A stretch of DNA of 6,196 nt from an uncultured Prevotellaceae bacterium (GCA_937900485.1 CALCEL010000086.1:1-6196), one strand, 5' to 3'. Shown: positions 1 to 5,990, counted from the first letter of the stretch. Numbers and translations are program-made. Notes: generated by a model from the sequence alone, not told the origin.

Positions 1-10
1 ATCTGTGTAA
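1..10. repeat. Partial CACAGAT/ATCTGTG-family repeat arm at the window edge
   Basis: The first ten bases, ATCTGTGTAA, match the right arm of the complete palindromic repeat at 5249-5321, which contains AATCTGTGTGA. The rest of any repeat would lie outside the window, so this is a weak call based only on similarity to the internal copy. It suggests the locus is bracketed by members of the same dispersed repeat. Confidence 0.35.
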
Positions 11-103
11 AGGAAAAGAATACAAAATATCAATCATAACTTCAGAAACTTGAAAAAATTAATATTTGCTCGTTTTAGACAAAACTACTTCGTGATTTTT
101 TTG

Positions 104-111
104 TTAATTTG
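104..111 (+). promoter_or_regulatory. Bacteroidetes-type -7 promoter box upstream of the HTCS gene
   Basis: TTAATTTG matches the Bacteroidetes -7 consensus TAnnTTTG at five of six fixed positions and runs on into GCAAAA. It ends 30 bases before the ATG at 142, which would give a short leader. No convincing -33 TTTG is seen at the expected 19-21 base spacing; the nearest TTTG, at 65-68, is too far away. A TTG codon overlapping the box at 109 is open in frame, but it is better read as part of the promoter than as a start codon. Confidence 0.4.
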
Positions 112-141
112 CAAAATCATATCTCATATATTTACTCAACG

Positions 142-3009
142 ATGCATCAGATAAAGAAATTCCTTATCCTTTGGCTCCTCCTGCCAACAGTCTTGTTCGC
201 TGGGAACACCCCCGATGACAATCCACTTGCACAGCTCGACAGCATGCTTTCAGCCTACCAACAGGCCTCTGCTGCTAAGAAACTCAGTCAGGCACAATCT
301 ATCATCGACTATTGTCTTCAAGACGACCAGCTCGTTGGCAACCTCTCAGATCAACTCAAACATGCCAAAGGCGACAGCCTCGATTTCCATGTGTGGTTTG
401 CCACTGAGCGTTACTACCTGCTTAACAGCTATTTCAAGGAGGCGCTTGATTATATCGAGCGTGCCCTTCCTTTAGCTGTAAATAACTCGCCTTTCATTCA
501 TGCAACGCTCCTTTGCGACCAGGGTTATGCCCTTTTCAAACAAGCTCGCAATGTGGAGGCAACGGAATCTGTGCTCGAGGCGGAGAAAATCAGCAAGAGA
601 CACAAACTGTACATGCCGCTGGCCAGAGCCTACAACTATCAGGCCATCATCAACATATCACTCGGTTATACCGAGGAGGCGAAACATTTTGTGGAACGTG
701 CCATTGAGACGGACCGGCTGACGGGCTCACATGACAACACCCATAATTATCTCGGCATAGCCTGCGAGGTCTATACTGTGGCGAACGAGCCTGAACCAGC
801 CATTCGGTATGGCATTCAGGCTGTGGAGGCGGCACGTGAGATCGGCTACCCAGAGGCTGTGGTCAACCACCTCTCTCAGCTTTCTTATGCCTACAACCGT
901 AACGGTGAAATGGAGAAAGCCCTCCAAATGTCAATGGAAGCGGTGCAGACGGTGGAGCAGATGCCGGTGATCGACCGCAATCTCTTGGCCATCAGTCTGG
1001 AGTATGTGACGTACGACCTACTTGACATGAAACGCAACGAGGAGGCCATCCCGTTTATCAGACGTGCCCTTAAGCTTCAGCAGGAGGTGGGCAACACCCG
1101 CTCGGTCTGCTATGACCATAAGTCATTGGCTGAGGCCCTTGAGCCTAACCACCCGCGTGAGGCCTTCCAGGAGTTGCGTCTTTATTCTTCCATGATGGAC
1201 TCACTCCATTATGCGGAGATGCACGATAAGCTGAGTCAGTCGAATGCCCAGCTGCATAACGATGAGCTCAAAGAGGAGAATATCAGAAGCAAGGAGCGGA
1301 TCCGCAATATTATATGGGCTTCAGTGATTGGTGCCCTTTTGCTCATGGCAGTCATCACTGCGCTGGCTTATATCAACCGGCTGAGGAGAAAGACACAGCT
1401 TGCCACTCAGCGGCTCCAGGCCACGCGCGAGGCGTTCTTCACAAATGTCACTCATGAGTTCCGCACACCGCTCACCGTCATCATGGGAACAGCCCGGCAG
1501 GTGCAGAAACAGCTTGACAAGGGTAGGGTAGAGAACACTGCCTTGCGTGAGGGGATGGATGCGATTGACCGAAATAGTGAGGAGCTCCTCTCGTTGGTCA
1601 GCCAGCTGCTCGATGTGGCGAAAGTGAAGTCTGCCATCGGTGAGGCGGAATGGCGGCGGACCGACATCGTGCCGTTGCTGACGATGCTCACCGAACGCAT
1701 GAAGCCCTGGGCCGACAGCAGGAATCTCGCGCTCACATACCTGACGGATGAGCATGAGATTGTGATGGACACCGTTCCCGGCTATTTACAGAAAGTGGTG
1801 GTGAACCTCCTCTCAAATGCCTTGAAGCAGACACCGGAGGGTGGTCATGTGGAGATGCAGACGCGTCTGAACGACAACAAATTGGTGGTGACTGTGTCTG
1901 ACGACGGACCGGGTATCAGTCCCGATGACATCCCGCATATCTTTGAGCCTTTCTATCAGGGTCAGCATTCGAAGTTGGGTCAGGGCACTGGCATCGGTCT
2001 CTCGTTCGTCCGTGAGATAGTGGAGGCCTCACATGGCTCTGTCGCTGCAGAGAACAAACCTGATGGAGGTGCCTTGTTCACGGTAACCCTTCCGTTGCGT
2101 CAGCAGGGTGTTAATGCCATCGAAGGGCACGCTGAGATAGCATCTGATTTGTTGATTCCTTCGCCCCAGGTGTCTTCCGCTGACACCTCCGGTCAGTCTG
2201 TCTCGGATAAGGAGATTCGGATTCTGGTTGTCGAGGACAACCGTGATGTGGCTCGTTATATTGGTTCTCTCCTCTCACCCTCATTTGAGGTCTGTTATGC
2301 TGAGGACGGCGAACAGGGCATCAAGAAGGCGAAAGAGCTGGTGCCCGATTTGATTATCACTGATTTGATGATGCCGCATACCGACGGACTTGAACTTTGT
2401 CGCGCTGTCCGTAATGATGAGCTCACGTGCCACATCCCGCTTATTGTCGTCACCGCCAAAGTGACGGACGAGGACCGCGTCAAAGCCTTTGAGGCGGGTG
2501 CGACGGCTTATCTCAACAAGCCGTTCAATGCTGATGAGCTTACGCTGCTCGTGAAGAACCAGTTTGAGATGAGTAGGCTCATTTTACGGCATACCAAATT
2601 GCAATTACTTGAAAATCAGTTGACTGAAACAGATGATGAATCTGCTCACGCTGAGTCTGCCTATGAGCGGATGATATGTCAGGGAAACGACCGTTTCCTC
2701 TCCAAACTCACGGATGTGGTGCATTCCCTGATGCAGAAGGGCGAAATCTCCACGATGGATGTGGCAAATACCCTCTGCATGAGTCGTTCTCAGCTCACCC
2801 GTAAACTGAAAGCGGCTGTTAATGAGTCCCCGGCTGCCCTTATCCTTTCTATTCGTCTGAAGGAAGCCTCTCGTCTCCTTCTGCTCGACCCTCCTCTCCC
2901 TGTTTCCGAGGTTGCTTTCCGCTGTGGTTTCACCGACCAGGCTCATTTCTCCCGTGTCTTCCGTCAACACTTCGGTATCGCACCTTCTCAATTCTCAAAA
3001 CAGAGGTGA
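142..3009 (+). CDS. Hybrid two-component system regulator: periplasmic TPR sensor, histidine kinase, receiver and AraC-type output domain
   Basis: This 955-residue protein should sense an extracytoplasmic signal, phosphorylate itself, and pass the phosphate to its own receiver to control DNA binding. A signal peptide spans residues 1-20 (KKFLILWLLLPTVLFA). TPR-like helix pairs follow from about 40 to 350, with a predicted coiled stretch to 388 and one membrane helix at about 390-411. The kinase core has the H-box THEFRTPL (H438), N-box NLLSNALKQTPEGG (N559), G1 DDGPGI (587-592) and G2 GQGTGIGLS (613-621). The receiver has acidic pair E698/D699, phosphoacceptor D741 in TDLMMP, T771 and K793. 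An AraC-type double helix-turn-helix fills 850-955. All catalytic residues are intact. The ATG at 142 was chosen because it puts the signal peptide at the N-terminus; a TTG at 109 would add 11 residues and overlap the promoter box. Many HTCS proteins use Reg_prop/Y_Y_Y sensors, so the TPR sensor is the less usual form. The ligand cannot be told from sequence. Confidence 0.95.
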   Translation: MHQIKKFLILWLLLPTVLFAGNTPDDNPLAQLDSMLSAYQQASAAKKLSQAQSIIDYCLQDDQLVGNLSDQLKHAKGDSLDFHVWFATERYYLLNSYFKEALDYIERALPLAVNNSPFIHATLLCDQGYALFKQARNVEATESVLEAEKISKRHKLYMPLARAYNYQAIINISLGYTEEAKHFVERAIETDRLTGSHDNTHNYLGIACEVYTVANEPEPAIRYGIQAVEAAREIGYPEAVVNHLSQLSYAYNRNGEMEKALQMSMEAVQTVEQMPVIDRNLLAISLEYVTYDLLDMKRNEEAIPFIRRALKLQQEVGNTRSVCYDHKSLAEALEPNHPREAFQELRLYSSMMDSLHYAEMHDKLSQSNAQLHNDELKEENIRSKERIRNIIWASVIGALLLMAVITALAYINRLRRKTQLATQRLQATREAFFTNVTHEFRTPLTVIMGTARQVQKQLDKGRVENTALREGMDAIDRNSEELLSLVSQLLDVAKVKSAIGEAEWRRTDIVPLLTMLTERMKPWADSRNLALTYLTDEHEIVMDTVPGYLQKVVVNLLSNALKQTPEGGHVEMQTRLNDNKLVVTVSDDGPGISPDDIPHIFEPFYQGQHSKLGQGTGIGLSFVREIVEASHGSVAAENKPDGGALFTVTLPLRQQGVNAIEGHAEIASDLLIPSPQVSSADTSGQSVSDKEIRILVVEDNRDVARYIGSLLSPSFEVCYAEDGEQGIKKAKELVPDLIITDLMMPHTDGLELCRAVRNDELTCHIPLIVVTAKVTDEDRVKAFEAGATAYLNKPFNADELTLLVKNQFEMSRLILRHTKLQLLENQLTETDDESAHAESAYERMICQGNDRFLSKLTDVVHSLMQKGEISTMDVANTLCMSRSQLTRKLKAAVNESPAALILSIRLKEASRLLLLDPPLPVSEVAFRCGFTDQAHFSRVFRQHFGIAPSQFSKQR

Positions 3010-3171
3010 AATGCCTCTCTCCGGATTGAATTTTCCACATATTTTATGTTCCATGAATTTTCTACGGCATGATAATCTTCTAATTCATTTGCCTTAAACA
3101 AAAATTTCTTTCCACTCCTACACTATTCACTATTCACTTAAAATATTCACTTTTCACTTAAAACCCTATTT
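3010..3171 (+). other. Intergenic region between the HTCS and BspA-like genes
   Basis: This 162-base AT-rich spacer holds no gene. At its left edge AGAGG (3002-3006) can pair with CCTCT (3014-3018), a 5-bp stem that is at best a weak terminator. TTCATTTG at 3084-3091 fits the -7 consensus at five of six fixed positions, the same quality as the box before the HTCS gene, and could start transcription near 3098. The TTCAC array would then lie in the 5' leader of the surface-protein gene. No strong -33 element is seen, so separate transcription is likely but not proved. Confidence 0.4.
3124..3163 (+). repeat. Tandem 20-bp direct repeat with four TTCAC half-sites
   Basis: Two adjacent 20-base units, 3124-3143 and 3144-3163, differ at one base: TATTCACTATTCACTTAAAA and TATTCACTTTTCACTTAAAA. 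Within them TTCAC occurs at 3126, 3133, 3146 and 3153, giving 7-13-7 spacing. The last half-site ends 14 bases before the ATG at 3172. A 20-bp period is about two helical turns, as expected for a dimeric or AraC-type DNA binder, but the position next to the start codon also allows a role in the mRNA leader. The same geometry recurs at 5341-5372. Confidence 0.7.
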
Positions 3172-5022
3172 ATGAAAAGATTTTTTACTCTTCTCACAGC
3201 TCTTTTACTCACTACGGCATCCGTGTCCGCCCAGACGGCCTACGCCATCTGGTGTGCTGGTCTTAATGGAGCTAATACGCTCTATTTCGATTACACAACG
3301 GCTAATATCTCTGTCGGATCCACCTACGACACACATTACGTAATTAATGTGTGGAGCGGGGATGATGTCCTGAATTTTAAAGACGATGAATATCCCGAAT
3401 GGACTTATGATATCATGGAACGTGTAACGAGAGTTGTCTTCAAAGAGTCTTTCTCCCAAGTGGAGGTACAGAAGACCAAACGCTGGTTTTTTAACTGCAA
3501 AGCATTGATGCGTATCGATGGACTGAATTTCCTCAATACTTCGAAAGTGACAAATATGGGTTTTATGTTCGCTGGCTGCACAGCCCTGAAACGTCTTGAT
3601 TTAAGCACCTTCGACACTTCGAACGTGACAAGTATGAATAATATGTTCGTTGAATGCTCCTCCCTGACGAATCTTGATGTCTCTAACTTCAACACGTCGA
3701 GCGTGACCGACATGAGTTATATGTTCTATAACTGCTCCTCCCTGACGAATCTTGATCTTTCAGGCTTCAACACGTCGAACGTGACCAATATGAAATCTAT
3801 GTTCTATGGCTGCTCTTCTCTGTCGAGCCTTGATATTTCTCGCTTCAACACGTCAAGCGTGACCAATATGAGTGGACTCTTTCGGGGGTGCTCCTCTCTG
3901 ACGGACCATGATGTCTCAAAACTCAACACATCGAAAGTGACTGATATGAGTTATATGTTCTATGACTGCTCTTCCCTGACGGCGCTTGACTTGTCTGGCT
4001 TCAACACATCGAAAGTGACTGATATGAGTTATATGTTCTATAACTGCTCATCCCTGACGGCGCTTGATGTGTCTAAATTCAACACAACGAGCGTGACTGA
4101 CATGAGTAGAATCTTCTATGGCTGCTCATCCCTGACGGGTCTTGATGTGAATGGCTTCAACACGTCGAAAGTGACCAATTTGAGTTATATGTTTTATGGC
4201 TGCTCCTCCCTGACGGGGCTTGATGTGAATGGTTTCAACACGTCGAAAGTGACCAATATGAGTGATATGTTCTATGACTGCTCCTCCCTGGCGGCACTTG
4301 ATGTCTCCAACTTCATCACGTCGAGCGTGACCAATTTGAGTGATATGTTCTATGGCTGCTCATCCCTGACGGGGATTGATGTGTCCAAATTCAACACATC
4401 GAAGGTGACCAATATGAGTGGTATGTTCTCTAAATGCAACTTCACAAGTCTTGATGTGAATGGCTTCGACACGTCGAAAGTGACCAATATGAGTTATGTG
4501 TTCTCTAACTGCTCCTCGCTGACATCCCTTGATTTGTCCACCTTCGACACATCGAAAGTTACTACTATGTACGCTATGTTCCGTGACTGCTCCTCGCTGA
4601 CATCTCTTGATGTGTCCAACTTTAACACCTCGAAAGTGACTACTATGAGTTATATGTTCGGTGACTGCTCCTCCCTTAGGGCCATCTATTGTGACAACTC
4701 TTGGAATGCCGCGGAGAGTACCTATATGTTCCTCGGTTGCACCTCTCTTGTCGGTGCCGTGGCTTACGACTCGTCGATGACGGATGTCTCCATGGCTAAC
4801 CCTACCACAGGCTATTTCTCCTTGCCGAAGACAGCCATCCCTGGTGACGTGAATGAGGACGGAAAAGTGGATATCAACGACGTGGTGGCCATCATCAACG
4901 TGATGGCTGGCACTGCCTCCTGGCCGAACGCCAATGTCAACGGCGACATGAAAGCAGACGGATCACCTCAGGTCGATATCAACGACGTGGTGGCTGTCAT
5001 CAACATCATGGCCGGCAAGTAA
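3172..5022 (+). CDS. BspA-family (DUF285) repeat surface protein with C-terminal dockerin-like domain
   Basis: This 616-residue exported protein is probably an extracellular or surface binding protein. A signal peptide covers residues 1-20 (KRFFTLLTALLLTTASVSA, cut before Q21), with no lipobox cysteine at the cut. Residues 22-120 form the usual lead-in of this family, with a degenerate repeat RWFFNCKAL near its end. From 121 to about 510 there are 15 repeats of 26 residues following FNTSKVTNMSYMFYGCSSL then xxLDVSx, and a decayed partial repeat to about 530. The C-terminus (557-616) looks like a type I dockerin: loop 1 has the calcium ligand pattern D559, N561, D563, D567, D570, and loop 2 (N588 to D605) is about six residues longer than usual. 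Family members are linked to adhesion and surface interactions; binding specificity is unknown. The ATG is the natural start, directly before the signal peptide. It lies 162 bases after the HTCS gene on the same strand. Confidence 0.93.
   Translation: MKRFFTLLTALLLTTASVSAQTAYAIWCAGLNGANTLYFDYTTANISVGSTYDTHYVINVWSGDDVLNFKDDEYPEWTYDIMERVTRVVFKESFSQVEVQKTKRWFFNCKALMRIDGLNFLNTSKVTNMGFMFAGCTALKRLDLSTFDTSNVTSMNNMFVECSSLTNLDVSNFNTSSVTDMSYMFYNCSSLTNLDLSGFNTSNVTNMKSMFYGCSSLSSLDISRFNTSSVTNMSGLFRGCSSLTDHDVSKLNTSKVTDMSYMFYDCSSLTALDLSGFNTSKVTDMSYMFYNCSSLTALDVSKFNTTSVTDMSRIFYGCSSLTGLDVNGFNTSKVTNLSYMFYGCSSLTGLDVNGFNTSKVTNMSDMFYDCSSLAALDVSNFITSSVTNLSDMFYGCSSLTGIDVSKFNTSKVTNMSGMFSKCNFTSLDVNGFDTSKVTNMSYVFSNCSSLTSLDLSTFDTSKVTTMYAMFRDCSSLTSLDVSNFNTSKVTTMSYMFGDCSSLRAIYCDNSWNAAESTYMFLGCTSLVGAVAYDSSMTDVSMANPTTGYFSLPKTAIPGDVNEDGKVDINDVVAIINVMAGTASWPNANVNGDMKADGSPQVDINDVVAVINIMAGK
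3532..4698 (+). repeat. Coding tandem array: 15 DUF285 repeats, 78-bp period
   Basis: Repeat starts fall every 78 bases from 3532 through 4390. Repeat 12 (4390-4464) is one codon short, and the period resumes at 4465, 4543 and 4621. Conserved positions include FxTSxVTxM, MF, one Cys in the CSSL core, and LDxS/N. Some neighbours are nearly identical as DNA, notably repeats 6 and 7 (3922-4077) and repeats 9 and 10 (4156-4311), which points to recent duplication or gene conversion. Repeat 5 has His in place of the conserved Leu (TDHDVS), and repeat 15 decays after CSSL. Confidence 0.9.
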
Positions 5023-5027
5023 GCCTC

Positions 5028-5070
5028 TCCCCCTAACCCCCTCCCCCAAAGGAAGGGGGCATTAGGTGGG
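5028..5070 (+). terminator. GC-rich palindrome just after the surface-protein stop codon
   Basis: Starting five bases after the TAA, a C-rich arm (TCCCCCTAACCCCCTCC, continuing CCC) is followed by AAAGG and a complementary G-rich arm (AAGGGGGCATTAGGTGGG). The arms pair with few mismatches, CCTAA with TTAGG and CCCCCTCC with GGGGGAAGG-like bases. The strong stem next to the stop suits a transcription terminator, though no T-run follows. From memory, similar CCCCCTAACCCCCTCC palindromes recur between genes in Bacteroidetes, so it may also be a dispersed repeat. Confidence 0.5.
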
Positions 5071-5074
5071 TAGC

Positions 5075-5221
5075 ATGAATTGATGTCGTACCGTACCCCA
5101 CCCGCTGTAGGGACATAGTTTATCTATGTCCGAAGCTCTCGGAAAACCATGGCTTTGCGGCCATACATAGAGTAAGGCCCTACAGCAGTTGGGCAATATT
5201 ACTATGAATTGACGTCGTACC
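5075..5221. repeat. MITE-like or REP-like palindromic element inside 18-bp direct repeats
   Basis: ATGAATTGATGTCGTACC (5075-5092) recurs with one change at 5204-5221. Between them lie inverted repeats: CCCACCCGCTGTAGGG (5097-5112) and the complement of 5178-5193, matching at 14 of 16 positions. Inside these are further hairpins: GGACATAG with CTATGTCC (5111-5118 and 5124-5131, loop of five), CCGA with TCGG (5130-5133 and 5139-5142), and ATGGC with GCCAT (5149-5153 and 5160-5164). The nested arms suggest a multi-branched fold in DNA or RNA. No transposase is encoded, so the element would need one supplied in trans, such as a REP-associated tyrosine transposase (inference). The direct repeats are long for a target-site duplication. 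Confidence 0.6.
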
Positions 5222-5248
5222 TCCTCCAACCGTCGTTTTTATTCTATC

Positions 5249-5321
5249 TCACACAGATACCACAGATATTCACAGATATAATTTCTTCGTTTAATCAGTG
5301 TCATCCGTGTAATCTGTGTGA
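5249..5321. repeat. CACAGAT-type palindromic intergenic repeat
   Basis: The left arm at 5249-5277 begins TCACACAGATACCACAGAT and the right arm at 5294-5321 ends AATCTGTGTGA. The outer ten bases are perfectly complementary and the remaining arms pair with scattered mismatches, leaving a loop of about 16 bases. Each arm also carries the internal direct motif CACAGAT or its relatives three times. Partial arms of the same kind occur at 1-10 and 6178-6193. The palindrome lies between two co-directional genes and could act as a terminator or a dispersed repeat; nothing in it looks coding. Confidence 0.6.
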
Positions 5322-5333
5322 CAAACTACACTT

Positions 5334-5372
5334 TTCACTATTCACTTTTCACTATAACTTTTCACTTTTCAC
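5334..5372 (+). repeat. Second TTCAC half-site array
   Basis: TTCAC occurs at 5334, 5341, 5348, 5361 and 5368, spaced 7, 7, 13 and 7. The last four repeat the 7-13-7 pattern found at 3126-3157. The array ends 14 bases before the in-frame ATG at 5387, exactly as the first array ends 14 bases before the ATG of the surface-protein gene. If the small regulator starts at 5480 instead, the array lies in its upstream control region. Confidence 0.65.
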
Positions 5373-5387
5373 ATAATTATCGCCAAA

Positions 5388-5425
5388 TGGTTAAAATCGA
5401 CAAAAAGTTGGTTAAAATCGACAAA
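5388..5425 (+). promoter_or_regulatory. Operator-like 17-bp direct repeat, 21-bp period
   Basis: TGGTTAAAATCGACAAA is present twice without a mismatch, at 5388-5404 and 5409-5425. The period of 21 bases is two helical turns, so both copies face the same side of DNA. The second copy ends 20 bases before the TAnnTTTG box at 5446 and overlaps where a -33 element would be, the usual place for an AraC-type activator or a repressor. The same bases would encode VKIDKKLVKIDK if translation began at 5387. Autoregulation by the downstream protein or control by the HTCS are both possible. Confidence 0.5.
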
Positions 5426-5445
5426 TTTATGCTCGAAAAACCCAC

Positions 5446-5453
5446 TATTTTTG
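5446..5453 (+). promoter_or_regulatory. Perfect TAnnTTTG -7 box upstream of the small AraC gene
   Basis: TATTTTTG matches all fixed positions of the Bacteroidetes -7 consensus and ends 26 bases before the ATG at 5480, close to the 30-base gap seen at the HTCS gene. A TTTA at 5426-5429 is a possible imperfect -33 element with a shortish spacer of 16. This supports transcription starting near 5460 and translation from 5480. Confidence 0.5.
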
Positions 5454-5479
5454 CACTGTCAATTTTAATAACCACTGTT

Positions 5480-5908
5480 ATGAGTATCAAACGAATCAGC
5501 GACAAGCAATTACTTGAGAAGTTAACCACCGATGTTATCCAGAATCTGAATAACGGCCATCTCGATGTGCGTTACCTCTCCAGTATTGTCTCCCTCACTC
5601 CATCGCAGCTCAACCGTCGGTTGAAGAAAATCTCCGGGTTGTCCGTAGCCCAGTTTGTCACTCTAATCCGACTGACAAAAGCCAAACGTCTCCTTGCCAA
5701 AATTCATGACGGATCCGTTCGCTCCATCACAGAAGTGTCCAGCCTATGCGGATTCTCTGATCCCGCTCATTTTTCTCATGTCTTCCGAAAGGTGGAGGGG
5801 ATGTCACCTTCTCAGTATATGCGTCATACCAACTCTTCATCCTTTGAAATTCATGAATTTATTCAGAAAATTAACCAAAATTATAACGAAAATCAACATA
5901 ATGCTTGA
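5480..5908 (+). CDS. Small free-standing AraC-type DNA-binding regulator
   Basis: This 142-residue protein is little more than an AraC/XylS double helix-turn-helix, and should bind DNA in the cytoplasm. HTH1 spans about 28-50 with recognition helix TPSQLNRRLKK; HTH2 spans about 82-114 with ITEVSSLCGFSDPAHFSHVFRK and the family ending GMSPSQY. It lines up with residues 850-955 of the HTCS: DKQLLEKL matches DRFLSKL, RLTKAKRLL matches RLKEASRLL, and CGFSDPAHFSHVFR matches CGFTDQAHFSRVFR. There is no receiver or ligand-binding domain. A polar Asn-rich tail ends the protein. The start is uncertain. ATG 5480 fits the homology edge and the TAnnTTTG box; ATG 5387 would add 31 residues including a hydrophobic stretch (PTIFALSILITTVM) and is supported by TTCAC-array spacing; a GTG at 5318 is less likely. 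Target genes are unknown. Confidence 0.85.
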   Translation: MSIKRISDKQLLEKLTTDVIQNLNNGHLDVRYLSSIVSLTPSQLNRRLKKISGLSVAQFVTLIRLTKAKRLLAKIHDGSVRSITEVSSLCGFSDPAHFSHVFRKVEGMSPSQYMRHTNSSSFEIHEFIQKINQNYNENQHNA

Positions 5909-5959
5909 TATATACAAGCATACGCTCTGTTTAAACAAAGGCGGTTAACATTATTTATG

Positions 5960-5967
5960 TAAATTTG
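5960..5967 (+). promoter_or_regulatory. Perfect TAnnTTTG promoter box with no gene directly after it
   Basis: TAAATTTG matches all fixed positions of the Bacteroidetes -7 consensus and continues GCAAAA, as does the box before the HTCS gene. A TTTA at 5930-5933 lies 26 bases upstream, too far to be a good -33. The box sits 52 bases past the AraC stop codon and would drive transcription rightward through fold-prone sequence and out of the window. Confidence 0.45.
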
Positions 5968-5990
5968 CAAAAAAATATATATTAACTAAC

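Noticed and set aside
109..141. TTG start that would extend the HTCS protein by 11 residues
   Set aside because: The extension precedes a normal signal peptide that begins at ATG 142, and the TTG overlaps a promoter-like TTAATTTG box.
1321..1772. Open frames on the minus strand across the kinase region (144 and 106 codons)
   Set aside because: They lie wholly inside a protein with intact catalytic motifs on the plus strand and show no recognisable domain; they are antisense shadows.
2605..2991. 128-codon open frame on the minus strand under the AraC domain of the HTCS
   Set aside because: It is antisense to a well-supported HTH domain, and its translation has no motif or composition typical of a real protein.
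3532..4698. DNA-level tandem repeats as a CRISPR or mobile element
   Set aside because: The 78-bp period is in frame and encodes the DUF285 protein repeat, which fully explains it.
3124..5372. CRISPR array made of the TTCAC repeats
   Set aside because: Units are only 5-8 bases, adjacent or nearly so, with no unique spacers of CRISPR length and no cas genes in the window.
5694..5948. 84-codon plus-strand frame overlapping the end of the small AraC gene
   Set aside because: It is a shifted frame of the supported HTH protein, with no domain of its own; only 40 bases extend past the AraC stop codon.
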